This document shows, piece after piece, positions 9,312-17,796 of a DNA stretch of 64,000 nt. This stretch comes from Aminobacter sp. AP02. GTDB taxonomy: Bacteria; Pseudomonadota; Alphaproteobacteria; Rhizobiales; Rhizobiaceae. Under the pieces are notes generated by a model. It was not told the origin of the DNA and did no database searches. It worked only from the letters and a program-made list of their open reading frames with translations. Within the stretch, counting starts at the first letter, position 1, and every line of letters starts with the position of its first letter. A program made the translations under genes and the position numbers. The stretch is from positions 124,001-188,000 of the forward strand of contig NZ_QGGX01000001.1 in assembly GCF_003148805.1 (NCBI RefSeq). Reading direction: 5' to 3'.

Positions 9312-10180
9312 CGGGCGCGCGCTCCAAACAGGCCGTTCGGCCTGAGAAGCAGCACCGCGAGGAAAATCGCATAGGTGACGGCAATCGTCAGGCCGGGATC
9401 GACATAGGTTGCGACAAAGGATTCGGCGAGGCCCAGGATCAGGCCGGCCGCCAGCGCGCCGGCGATGTTGCCCACCCCGCCCATGATGACGACGATCAGC
9501 GCCTTCATCGTGAAGACCACGCCGATATTGGCGTTGAAGGTGAGGAACATCGAGACGAGCACGCCACCGGTCGCGGCGATGGCGCCGCCGAGGGCGAAGG
9601 CCGCGGCCGCTGCCCAGCGCACGTCGATCGCCACGAGACCCGCGGCTACCGGATCGACGGCGACTGCGCGCATGGCCGTCCCGCTTCGGGTGTGCATCAG
9701 GAAGCTCCATGCCGCCAGTGCAACTGCCAGCGCCACAGCAAGCACGATCAGCCTATTTGCGGCGATGGTGGTGCCGAGCAGTTCGACCGGCGTGTTGAAG
9801 TAGGAATAGCTCGAATAGTCGCCGCCGAAGAGCGCCAGCATGATGCCCTGGACGATGAACAGCATGCCGAAAGTGGCGAGGATGCTGTCGACTTCGAGTG
9901 CGCCACGATTGGGTGCGCGGCGGACGAGCGGCGTGAGCAGGATGCGGTAGATCAGCCACGACACCGCGAAGCCGGCGGGCGCGACGACCAGCAGCGCGAG
10001 CAGCGGCGAGATCCCCATGGACGTGAACAGGATCAGCGCGGCAAAGCAGGCGGCGATGACGAACTCGCCATAGGCGAGGTTCATGATCCGCGACACGCCG
10101 TATTGCAGCGTCAGCCCCATGGCGACGAGCGCGTAGGTGCCGCCCATCGTCAGGCCGGAAAGGAAGGCGTTTGTGAACAT
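9308..10180 (-). CDS. Branched-chain amino acid-type ABC transporter permease (LivH-like)
   Basis: This 290-residue permease starts MFTNAFLSGLTMGGTYALVA, the usual LivH N-terminus. A TTG/ATG extension of 17 residues upstream is possible but carries no family similarity that I can see. The pattern YGVSRIMNLAYGEFVIAACF corresponds to the conserved LivH segment following the first membrane span. A hairpin separates the gene from the receptor gene upstream. The product pairs with the LivM-like protein. Confidence 0.92.
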   Translation of the reverse strand: MFTNAFLSGLTMGGTYALVAMGLTLQYGVSRIMNLAYGEFVIAACFAALILFTSMGISPLLALLVVAPAGFAVSWLIYRILLTPLVRRAPNRGALEVDSILATFGMLFIVQGIMLALFGGDYSSYSYFNTPVELLGTTIAANRLIVLAVALAVALAAWSFLMHTRSGTAMRAVAVDPVAAGLVAIDVRWAAAAAFALGGAIAATGGVLVSMFLTFNANIGVVFTMKALIVVIMGGVGNIAGALAAGLILGLAESFVATYVDPGLTIAVTYAIFLAVLLLRPNGLFGARAR

Positions 10181-10207
10181 CGGTTCTTCAGCTTGTTTCG
10201 CGCGGGG

Positions 10208-10234
10208 GTCGTGCCGGAACAGTCCCGGCACGAC
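10208..10234 (-). terminator. Intra-operon hairpin after the Liv-type receptor gene
   Basis: GTCGTGCCGG (10208-10217) pairs perfectly with CCGGCACGAC (10225-10234) around a seven-base loop. On the minus strand it lies about 20 bases after the receptor stop and before the LivH-like gene. No T-run follows, so mRNA stabilisation or partial attenuation is more likely than full termination. Confidence 0.6.
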
Positions 10235-10253
10235 GTGGCGCTATCAGGACGGC

Positions 10254-11477
10254 TTACTGCGCAGGCCAGGCCGGCTTCGGGAAGACGAGCTGGCTGGCGC
10301 CGTGATGTTCGTGCGGGACGAGGCCCACGAACTCGCCGTTCTGCCACTGGCCGACGGTGAAGATGTTCGGCACCTGGCGGCTCTCGTTGTCGAAGGAGAT
10401 CTGGCCCAGCACGGTGTCGAAAGTCCCGGTGCGCAGCACCTCGTTGACCTTGGCCTTGTCGAGCGTGCCGGCCTTTTCGATCGCCTGCTGCAGCGCCTGC
10501 AGGCCGGCATAGGTCATGAAGCTCGCCCAGCGGTCGGGTTCCTTGCCGACGGCGGCAGTGTGCCGGGCGATGTAGTCCTTGACCTTGGGGTCGCTTGGGT
10601 CGATGCCGCCGAGGCTGACCACGCCTTCGGCCGCGGCGCCGAACTTGGCCTTGTAGAGCGGGAAGGCAGTGGCGACACCGGTGTAGAAGACCTTCGGATT
10701 GAAGCCCAGCACGCGTGCCTGGTCGGTCAGGCCGAGCGTGTCCGGCGGATAGGAGAAGGCCACGAATACGTCGGGATTGAGCGCCTTCACCTCGTTGACG
10801 ATGGGGGCCAGGTCCTGGGTACCGAGCGGGTAGGTCTTGTCGTAGACGAGCTTGAACTTGTTGGCCTCCAGCGCCGCCCGACCGGCCTTTGCCAGTTCGA
10901 TGCCGAAACCGTCGGCGATCGATGCCATGGCAACGTCGTCGCCGATCTTGCCTTCGCTGCGCAGCTTGACGAGCAGTTCGACCAGCCCTTCGGCGTAGGA
11001 ACCGCCGGTTCCGAGCAGCCAGTAGGAATTCGGCCAGCGCGCCGCGAGCTTCGGGGCCATGTCCGTCACCGAGGTGCCGGCGATCTGCGGATAGCCGTAC
11101 TTGTCGAAGATCGGACCGACGGCGAGGTTGTTGGCCGTGCCCCATGGCGTCAGGATGAAATCGACTTTGTCCTGGGTGGCAAGGCGCTCGACGGAGCGCA
11201 CGGCCTCTTCGGAGATGGAGCGGTCGTCATATTCCACGACCTCGATCTTGAGCTGCTTGTTGCCGACCTTGATGCCGCCGGCTTCGTTCACTTCCTTCAC
11301 CCAGAGCTCGTAATTGGGGATGGTCGTGGTCGTCGCGCCGCCGGCGTTCGGGCCGGTCTTGGAGACGGCGTAGCCGATGCGGATGCTCTCTTGCGCCGCT
11401 GCGGGCGCGATTGCTGCAATCCCGAGCGTCGCGGCGCACAGCGCCGGCCCGAGATGCCGTTTTAGAATATGTCTCAT
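10254..11477 (-). CDS. Branched-chain amino acid-type ABC transporter substrate-binding protein (LivK-like)
   Basis: This 407-residue periplasmic receptor has a clear signal peptide (LGPALCAATLGIAAIAPAAAQ, cleavage near AAAQ-ES). The mature domain begins IRIGYAVSKTGPNAGG, the standard opening of the Peripla_BP_6 family. A strong GGAGGAA lies before the ATG. It heads the six-gene operon that ends in the aldehyde dehydrogenase. The AraC regulator diverges from it across a 273-base gap. The ligand is unknown; the co-transcribed dehydrogenase and nearby indolepyruvate enzyme make an aromatic or aryl-alkyl substrate plausible. Confidence 0.93.
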   Translation of the reverse strand: MRHILKRHLGPALCAATLGIAAIAPAAAQESIRIGYAVSKTGPNAGGATTTTIPNYELWVKEVNEAGGIKVGNKQLKIEVVEYDDRSISEEAVRSVERLATQDKVDFILTPWGTANNLAVGPIFDKYGYPQIAGTSVTDMAPKLAARWPNSYWLLGTGGSYAEGLVELLVKLRSEGKIGDDVAMASIADGFGIELAKAGRAALEANKFKLVYDKTYPLGTQDLAPIVNEVKALNPDVFVAFSYPPDTLGLTDQARVLGFNPKVFYTGVATAFPLYKAKFGAAAEGVVSLGGIDPSDPKVKDYIARHTAAVGKEPDRWASFMTYAGLQALQQAIEKAGTLDKAKVNEVLRTGTFDTVLGQISFDNESRQVPNIFTVGQWQNGEFVGLVPHEHHGASQLVFPKPAWPAQ

Positions 11478-11667
11478 TGCTTCCTCCCAATAAGGTACCG
11501 CAAGACGCGATACATCGTTGCCGCACGCACCTGGGGCGCGAGCCGGCTTGGCTGCGATGTCTTAGGTAACTCCTCCACCCTGGAAGCGTGCAGGCCTCGC
11601 CTGCTCGATCGCCTCGGCGACCCGCGCAGCGAAATCTGCGCACTTCCATGACTAGACGCTAACGCCG

Positions 11668-11676
11668 CATACACAT
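11668..11676 (-). promoter_or_regulatory. ATGTGTAT motif in the AraC / LivK-like divergent promoter region
   Basis: The minus strand reads ATGTGTATG here. The same ATGTGTAT core occurs upstream of the indolepyruvate oxidoreductase and the second Liv-type operon. The rest of this 273-base gap shows no strong -35/-10 pair. Confidence 0.4.
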
Positions 11677-11750
11677 GTAGTAAAGTTGCTCGAATTACCG
11701 TTTATGGATATTTTCTTGTCAATTTCGGTGAAGCGGAGCGATTCTACGCC

Positions 11751-12635
11751 GTGTTCCAGTCGACGCCACTTTCGCTGCTCGCACATGCCGACAAGTTGAA
11801 GCCGACGATTGCCGCAACCGACTGGCGGCTCGACACACCGCGACATGGGGGCCAGAGCCATGCCCTTGTGATGGCGGAGGGGAGCGCCACTTTGTTGCTC
11901 GCCACCGGCCAGCTTCGCGCGGCCGCTCCCGCCCTGGTCTGGATGCCCCCTGGTGCCGCGCACCGGATCAGCCTGGCGTCGGGCAGTTCGGGCACGGTGC
12001 TTTCGCTTTCCGAAAACCTGGTGTCGTTGGCGATAGGCCGTGGCGGGCAGGCGTCGTCGCTGCGCGCGACCGCCGACCGCCTTGTCCTCGCCGAGCGTCT
12101 TAAGGATGGCGACGTGCAGCTGGACGCTCTGGCAACGGCCGCCGAGACCATCCATCACGAGGTTCGAAACCCTCGAGAGGGCGGTGTCGAGTTGGTCGCG
12201 GCCTGCACGTCCATCATCCTGGTGACGGCGCTCAGGCTATCGCCCCAGCCGCCGATGGCGCGTGCGACGGACTGGTCGCCGCCGCAGCTGTTGCAGCGCT
12301 TCATGCAGATGGTCGAGGTCCATTTTCGCGAGCAATATGCCATCCGCCGCTATGCCGACGAACTCGGCGTCACCGAGCGCCGCCTGCACGATACGGTGGT
12401 CAAGGCCACGGGCCGCAGCCCGCTCGCCCTTGTCCATTCCCGCATGGTCGAGGAAGCCCAGGAGCGCCTGAGCAAGTCGTCCTTGCCCATTGCCCAGATC
12501 GGCTATGGGCTGGGTTTTCGCGATCCCGCCCACTTCACCCGGTTCTTCGTTCGCACGGTAGGCACGTCGCCGCGGCGTTATCGCGCCGACCTACGCAGCG
12601 CCCGCCTGCCCGAAACCTTCGCTGCCTGGCCCTGA
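11751..12635 (+). CDS. AraC family transcriptional regulator with N-terminal cupin-like domain
   Basis: This 294-residue regulator has a cupin-like sensor half (about residues 1-130, with ALVWMPPGAAHRI) and two helix-turn-helix motifs in the C-terminal 90 residues. These read YADELGVTERRLHDTVVKAT and IAQIGYGLGFRDPAHFTRFF, the second being the hallmark AraC segment. The start is a GTG, because no ATG or TTG is available upstream before an in-frame stop; the ribosome-binding site is weak. It is flanked by a divergent receptor operon and the indolepyruvate oxidoreductase, the likely targets, all of which share an ATGTGTAT motif. Confidence 0.92.
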   Translation: MFQSTPLSLLAHADKLKPTIAATDWRLDTPRHGGQSHALVMAEGSATLLLATGQLRAAAPALVWMPPGAAHRISLASGSSGTVLSLSENLVSLAIGRGGQASSLRATADRLVLAERLKDGDVQLDALATAAETIHHEVRNPREGGVELVAACTSIILVTALRLSPQPPMARATDWSPPQLLQRFMQMVEVHFREQYAIRRYADELGVTERRLHDTVVKATGRSPLALVHSRMVEEAQERLSKSSLPIAQIGYGLGFRDPAHFTRFFVRTVGTSPRRYRADLRSARLPETFAAWP

Positions 12636-12732
12636 GGCGAGCGCTGTCGGCGTATGGCGCGCCCACCTTGTTATCATGCTGTAAAACTTGTCGCCCTGCC
12701 GACGGTGTTTGCTCCCGTCAATTGACAGGATA

Positions 12733-12743
12733 ATGTGTATACA
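12733..12743 (+). promoter_or_regulatory. ATGTGTATACA motif between candidate -35 and -10 of the indolepyruvate oxidoreductase gene
   Basis: The motif sits between TTGACA (12722-12727) and TATTGG (12745-12750), which are 17 bases apart, and contains the palindrome TGTATACA. A second TTGACA at 12752 has no matching -10. The location is typical for a repressor site. It is shared with two other promoters of this block. Confidence 0.4.
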
Positions 12744-12833
12744 GTATTGGATTGACACGAGAGCAGACTTGCGCTGCCTTGTCAGTTCCGTTCTGGCCGT
12801 GCCTGGGCGGACATCCGCGCCCAGGAGATCCAG

Positions 12834-15800
12834 ATGGCCAATCCGGCAGTTTCGCTCGACGACAAGTATCTGCTGGACGATGGCCGCATCTTCGTGACCG
12901 GCACGCAAGCGCTGGTGCGCCTGCCGATGGTGCAGCACAGGCTCGACCGTGCCGCTGGTCTCGACACGGCGGGCTTCGTCACCGGCTATCGCGGTTCGCC
13001 CTTGGGCGGCATCGACCAGGCATTCGCTCAGGCGCGCAAGTTTGCCGAAGCCAATGAAATCCGTTTCCAGACCGGGCTCAACGAAGACATCGCCGCGACC
13101 GCGATCCTCGGCACCCAGCAGATCAACCTAATGGAAAAAGCCAACAAGCAGGGCGTCTTTGCCATGTGGTACGGCAAGGGGCCTGGCGTCGACCGTTCGG
13201 GCGACGCCTTTCGGCATGGCAATCTTGCCGGTTCGGCCCCGCATGGCGGCGTGCTCCTGCTTGCCGGCGACGATCACACCTGCAAGTCTTCGACCACCTC
13301 GCACCAGAGCGAATTTGCGCTGATGGACGCGATGATCCCGGTGCTCAATCCGGCAGGCGTGCAGGAAATCCTGGACTTCGGGCTCGCCGGCTGGGCGCTG
13401 TCGCGCTATTCCGGCTGCTGGAGCGCGCTCAAGCTGATTGCAGAGACGGTTGACTCCTCCGCTTCGATCGTCGTCGCCAGCGACCGCATCGCTTTCAACG
13501 CGCCCGTGGACTTTGAGATGCCGGCTGGCGGGCTTGGCATCCGTTGGCCTGACAGCCCGCAGGAACAGGAGCGGCGGCTACACAATTTCAAGCTGCCGGC
13601 GGCGCTCGCTTTTGCCCGCGCCAACCGCTTCGACCGGGTTGCGCTTGGCGGCCCACGCCGCCGTCTCGGCATCGTGACTACTGGCAAGTCCTATCTCGAC
13701 GTGCGTCAGGCGCTTGACGAACTCGGCATCACCGAAAAGCGCGCCATCGAGCTTGGCCTGTCGATCTACAAGGTCGGCATGGTTTGGCCGCTGGAGCCCG
13801 AGGGCATCGCAGCCTTTGCTTCGGGACTCGAAGAGCTTTTGATCGTGGAGGAAAAGCGTCCGTTGATCGAGGGCCAGGTCAAGGACATCCTCTACAACAT
13901 GCCGGCCGAGCGGCGGCCGCGCATCTTCGGCAAGCGCGACGGCGAAAACCGCATCGTCTTGCCAGCGCATGACGACCTCACCGCGATCCAGATCGCCCGG
14001 GCGATTGCCGCGCGCATCCTGCCCTTCGTCGAAGACCGGGACCTGATCGAGCGCATCGGCAAGCTGTCCGACGTCGATGCCGCCAAGCTCGCCAGCCTCG
14101 CGCCAGTGCAGCGCACGCCGTATTTCTGCTCGGGCTGCCCGCACAACACCTCGACGCGTGTGCCCGAGGGCAGCCGCGCGCTGGCCGGCATCGGCTGCCA
14201 CTGGATGTCACAGGCGATGGACCGCAACACCGCGACCTATACGCATATGGGCGGGGAGGGGGCCAACTGGATCGGCCAGGCGCCATATGTGCCGACGCGC
14301 CATATCTTCCAGAACCTCGGCGACGGCACCTATTTCCACTCGGGCCTGCTCGCCATCCGCGCGGCGGTCGCAGCCAAGGTCAACATCACCTACAAGATCC
14401 TCTTCAACGACGCGACGGCGATGACCGGCGGCCAGCGCCATGACGGCACGCTCAATCCGCAGCGCATCACGCACCAGCTTCGTTCGGAAGGCGTCGAGCG
14501 CATAGCTGTGGTTTCCGACGACATCGAGAAATACCATGGGCAGGAGCCGTTCGCGGCCAATGTTTCGATCCACCACCGCGATGAGTTGGATGCCGTGCAG
14601 CGCGAATTGCGCGAGGTCGAAGGCGTGTCTGGCATCGTCTACGACCAGACCTGTGCCGCCGAGAAGCGCCGCCGCCGCAAGCGCGATCCCAAGCCGCGCG
14701 TCGAGCGCCGCGTCATCATCAACGAACTGGTCTGCGAAGGCTGCGGCGACTGCTCGAAGAAGTCGAACTGCCTGTCGGTGACCCCTGTCGACACCGAATT
14801 CGGACGCAAGCGCCGCATCGACCAGTCGTCCTGCAACGAGGATTTTTCCTGCGTCAAAGGCTTCTGCCCGTCCTTCGTGACGGTGGAAGGCGTGAAGCCG
14901 CGCCGGCCAAGGAACGTCGACCCCAAGGCGATCGCCGCGCGGCCTATCGCCGAGCCAACGCCATTCGAACTCACAGCGCCGTGGAACGTGCTGGTCACCG
15001 GCGTAGGCGGCACCGGCGTCATCACCATCGGCGCGATCCTGGCCATGGCCGCGCATCTCGAAGGCAAGGGCTGCTCGACGCTCGACATGGCCGGCATGGC
15101 GCAAAAGGGCGGTCCGGTGACGACCCATCTGCGTTTTGCGCCGACGCCCGACGACCTCCATGCGGTGCGCATCTCATCGCGTTCGGCCGATGTCGTGCTT
15201 GGCTGCGACCTTGTCGTTGCCGCCGGCAAGGAAGCGCTCGGCGCCATCGCCAACGGCAAGACCCGCGTAGTGCTGAACTCGGAGGAAACGATCACCGGCG
15301 CCTTCATCCGCGACCCCAACTTCCGCGTCCAGGGTATTGGGCTCGCCGGCGTGGTCAGGGATGTCGCCGGCGCGGATCAGGTCGAAACCATTGCCGCCAC
15401 GCAGATCGCCACACAGCTTCTGGGCGACTCGATTGGAACCAATCTGTTCATGGTCGGCTATGCCTGGCAGCGCGGACTGATCCCACTATCGTCGGCAAGC
15501 ATCGACAGGGCACTTGAGCTCAACGGTGCGGCGGTGGCGATGAACCGCACCGCCTTCCGCCTCGGCCGCCTTGCGGCTGCGGACCGCGCTGCGGTCGATG
15601 CATTGTTGCCCAAGACGCAAGCAAGCTCACCACTGGGGCATCGTGTCGCCTCGCAGACGCTGGACGAGGCCGTGTCGCGGCGCGTAGCTTTCCTCACCGC
15701 CTATCAAAGTGTGGCTTACGCTGGCGAATACCGAACCTTCGTCGACAAGGTGCGTGCCCGCGAAAAGTCCGTGGCGGGCACCGAAGGCAAGCTCTCCGAC

Positions 15801-16313
15801 GCTGTCGCGCGTTATCTGTTCAAGCTAATGGCCTACAAGGACGAATATGAGGTGGCCCGGCTTTATTCCGATGGCACCTTCCGCAAGCAGCTGGCCGAAA
15901 CCTTCGATGGCAAGGGCAAGCTGACTTTCCACCTTTCGCCACCGCTTTTGGCGAAGAAGGACCCCAATACAGGCGAACCCGCCAAGATGACCTTCGGTCC
16001 CTGGATGCTGAGCGCCTTTGGCCTGCTGGCAAAGTTCAAGCACCTGCGCGGCACCGCACTCGATCCTTTCGGCTACAGCGCAGAACGCCGTACTGAACGC
16101 GCACTGATCGTGGAGTATCGTGCCCGCGTTGAGCGCCTGCTCGTACAGCTGACGCCCGACAAGCTGACGACCGCCGTCGCGATTGCGGAAGTGCCAGAGG
16201 AAATCCGTGGTTACGGTCACGTCAAGGCGCGCAACCTCAAGCTGGCGCGCACGAAATGGGCATCGCTTGAACAGGCCCTCGACCAGCGCCCGCTGACGAT
16301 CGCCGCCGAATAG
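12834..16313 (+). CDS. Fused indolepyruvate ferredoxin oxidoreductase
   Basis: This 1159-residue cytoplasmic enzyme converts arylpyruvates (indolepyruvate, phenylpyruvate) plus CoA to arylacetyl-CoA, CO2 and reduced ferredoxin. Domains in order are: the N-terminal pyrimidine-binding domain (VTGYRGSPLGGIDQAF); a thiamine diphosphate domain, with SGCPHNTSTRVPEGSRAL near residue 433 and GGEGANWIG; a cysteine-rich stretch (CEGCGDCSKKSNC near 634, then CNEDFSCVKGFCPSF) for iron-sulfur binding; a gamma-type domain from about 717 (GVGGTGVITIGAIL, AQKGGPVTTHLRF); and a C-terminal DUF6537-like part. The length matches the proteobacterial fused form. AGGAG precedes the ATG. No ferredoxin or arylacetyl-CoA pathway gene is adjacent, so the electron acceptor and next step are elsewhere. 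Confidence 0.95.
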   Translation: MANPAVSLDDKYLLDDGRIFVTGTQALVRLPMVQHRLDRAAGLDTAGFVTGYRGSPLGGIDQAFAQARKFAEANEIRFQTGLNEDIAATAILGTQQINLMEKANKQGVFAMWYGKGPGVDRSGDAFRHGNLAGSAPHGGVLLLAGDDHTCKSSTTSHQSEFALMDAMIPVLNPAGVQEILDFGLAGWALSRYSGCWSALKLIAETVDSSASIVVASDRIAFNAPVDFEMPAGGLGIRWPDSPQEQERRLHNFKLPAALAFARANRFDRVALGGPRRRLGIVTTGKSYLDVRQALDELGITEKRAIELGLSIYKVGMVWPLEPEGIAAFASGLEELLIVEEKRPLIEGQVKDILYNMPAERRPRIFGKRDGENRIVLPAHDDLTAIQIARAIAARILPFVEDRDLIERIGKLSDVDAAKLASLAPVQRTPYFCSGCPHNTSTRVPEGSRALAGIGCHWMSQAMDRNTATYTHMGGEGANWIGQAPYVPTRHIFQNLGDGTYFHSGLLAIRAAVAAKVNITYKILFNDATAMTGGQRHDGTLNPQRITHQLRSEGVERIAVVSDDIEKYHGQEPFAANVSIHHRDELDAVQRELREVEGVSGIVYDQTCAAEKRRRRKRDPKPRVERRVIINELVCEGCGDCSKKSNCLSVTPVDTEFGRKRRIDQSSCNEDFSCVKGFCPSFVTVEGVKPRRPRNVDPKAIAARPIAEPTPFELTAPWNVLVTGVGGTGVITIGAILAMAAHLEGKGCSTLDMAGMAQKGGPVTTHLRFAPTPDDLHAVRISSRSADVVLGCDLVVAAGKEALGAIANGKTRVVLNSEETITGAFIRDPNFRVQGIGLAGVVRDVAGADQVETIAATQIATQLLGDSIGTNLFMVGYAWQRGLIPLSSASIDRALELNGAAVAMNRTAFRLGRLAAADRAAVDALLPKTQASSPLGHRVASQTLDEAVSRRVAFLTAYQSVAYAGEYRTFVDKVRAREKSVAGTEGKLSDAVARYLFKLMAYKDEYEVARLYSDGTFRKQLAETFDGKGKLTFHLSPPLLAKKDPNTGEPAKMTFGPWMLSAFGLLAKFKHLRGTALDPFGYSAERRTERALIVEYRARVERLLVQLTPDKLTTAVAIAEVPEEIRGYGHVKARNLKLARTKWASLEQALDQRPLTIAAE

Positions 16314-16439
16314 TTTCGGCCGCGGTCCGATAGCGGCCAAGCAGGCTTCTATTCACCCTCCAGTTGCGCCCCATTCCGCGTCCGAACTGGGGTGCGGAGG
16401 CTGCTTGCGCGCTTGTGCATTGCAGCACGAAAGCTCCAT

Positions 16440-16465
16440 GAAAAGCCCGCTAAACCGGGCTTTTC
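16440..16465 (+). terminator. Rho-independent terminator after the indolepyruvate oxidoreductase gene
   Basis: GAAAAGCCCG pairs perfectly with CGGGCTTTTC around CTAAAC, with the T-run forming the end of the stem. It separates the oxidoreductase gene from the following transporter operon. Confidence 0.85.
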
Positions 16466-16500
16466 AGCTGCCGCGCAGACAAAATGCAAAGTGCATCATT

Positions 16501-16511
16501 ATGTGTATTCA
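16501..16511 (+). promoter_or_regulatory. ATGTGTATTCA motif upstream of the second Liv-type operon
   Basis: Ten of eleven bases match the motif upstream of the indolepyruvate oxidoreductase gene. It lies in an AT-rich leader (with CTTATAAAAAAT following) about 95 bases before the receptor start. A related CTGTGTCTACA follows at 16525-16535. Confidence 0.4.
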
Positions 16512-16605
16512 CTTATAAAAAATTCTGTGTCTACATGTCATCAATAAAGAGGGGACCGGGCGCCACGTAGCGGCCCGGCCGACAACGAAACAAATGGAGA
16601 TGAAT

Positions 16606-17697
16606 ATGCATAAAGCCCTATTGGCTGCCGCTTGTCTTGCGTTGAGCAGCCTGCCTGCCTTGGCCCAGGAAGTCGTCCTTGGCGCCGTGGTGCCGCTGTC
16701 CGGCGCGAGCGCGACGCTCGGCGACGACCAGCGCCGCGGCATCGAGCTCGCTGTCGACAAGATCAACGAACAGGGCGGTGTGCTCGGTGGCAAGAAGCTG
16801 CGTGTCATCGTTGAGGATTCCGGTGGCCGTGCGCCGTCGGCGCTTGATGCCGCAAAGAAACTCGTCACCGTCGACAATGTGCCGGTGGTGATCGGCGAGT
16901 ACTCCTCCGGCATCACCATTCCGGTCGGTCAGTATCTGGTTCAGGAAGGCCGCGTGCATCTCAACATCGGCTCGTCGAGCGGCAAGATCCGTGGCCTCGG
17001 CGACGGCTCGTTTTCGCTGATCGGCCTGGATAACGTCTCCTCCGGCTTCGCCGCCCAGGACGTTGTCGACAATAAATGGAAGAAGGCGGCGGTGATTGTT
17101 CCGAACAACGCCTATGGCCAAGGCGTCGCCGAACAGTTCCAAAAGGCCTTTTCGGCACTTGGCGGTGAAGTTGTTACTACCGTCATGTACACCGAGGGCC
17201 AGACCACTTACCGCCGCGAGCTGCAGCAGATGGAGCGCAGCGAGCCCGACGTCTATGTCTACTCGGCCTATGGCAAGGAAGCCGCGACCATCAATCGCGA
17301 ATCTTTCGAGCTCGGCATCAACTCGACGCCTTGGTATGCCATCTACCTGTCGATGTGCACCTCCGATGCCGACCCGAAGTTCGTCCAAGGCCAATATGGC
17401 CTCGACCTGAACTACATCGGCCCCGATGGCGCCGCTTATGAGGCTGCCTACAAGGCCAAGTACAACGAGCCCTTCAAGACCAGCTTCAACGGCTACGGCT
17501 ACGACGCTGTCATGATGGCCGCTGCCGCAATCGAAAAGGCTGGATCGGCCGCGCCCAAGGCGATCAGTGCCGCGCTGAAGGAAATCGGCAACGGCTACAA
17601 GGGCGCCACGGGCGACATCACCTTCGATGCCGACCGCCAGCGGTCCAAGCAGCCTTATCTGAAGCTGAAGATCGAAGACGGCGTCCAGCAGCGCTGA
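16606..17697 (+). CDS. Branched-chain amino acid-type ABC transporter substrate-binding protein (LivK-like)
   Basis: This 363-residue periplasmic receptor starts at the third of three in-frame ATGs, chosen because GGAGATGA (16596-16603) is correctly placed for it and the signal peptide HKALLAAACLALSSLPALAQ then begins at residue 2. The mature part opens EVVLGAVVPLSGASATLGDDQRRG, the Peripla_BP_6 pattern. It heads a six-gene plus-strand operon (receptor, two permeases, two ATPases, racemase-like enzyme). The position next to the indolepyruvate oxidoreductase suggests an aromatic or arylmalonate-like ligand, but this is inference. Confidence 0.93.
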   Translation: MHKALLAAACLALSSLPALAQEVVLGAVVPLSGASATLGDDQRRGIELAVDKINEQGGVLGGKKLRVIVEDSGGRAPSALDAAKKLVTVDNVPVVIGEYSSGITIPVGQYLVQEGRVHLNIGSSSGKIRGLGDGSFSLIGLDNVSSGFAAQDVVDNKWKKAAVIVPNNAYGQGVAEQFQKAFSALGGEVVTTVMYTEGQTTYRRELQQMERSEPDVYVYSAYGKEAATINRESFELGINSTPWYAIYLSMCTSDADPKFVQGQYGLDLNYIGPDGAAYEAAYKAKYNEPFKTSFNGYGYDAVMMAAAAIEKAGSAAPKAISAALKEIGNGYKGATGDITFDADRQRSKQPYLKLKIEDGVQQR

Positions 17698-17710
17698 CGT
17701 CACGTCGCCC

Positions 17711-17742
17711 GGGCAGGCCGGCACCTGGCGCCAGGCCTGCCC
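17711..17742 (+). terminator. Intra-operon hairpin with short T-run after the Liv-type receptor gene
   Basis: GGGCAGGCC pairs with GGCCTGCCC, followed by CTTTT. It starts 13 bases after the receptor stop and before the LivH-like gene. Partial termination here would yield excess receptor mRNA. Confidence 0.65.
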
Positions 17743-17796
17743 CTTTTGCGCACTCGCCTTTCAGGCTGCGCCGAATTCCCCTTACGAGAAAAGAGT

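Noticed and set aside
12752-12780. Second TTGACA as an independent promoter of the indolepyruvate oxidoreductase gene
   Set aside because: No acceptable -10 at 16-18 bases; the first TTGACA with TATTGG fits better.
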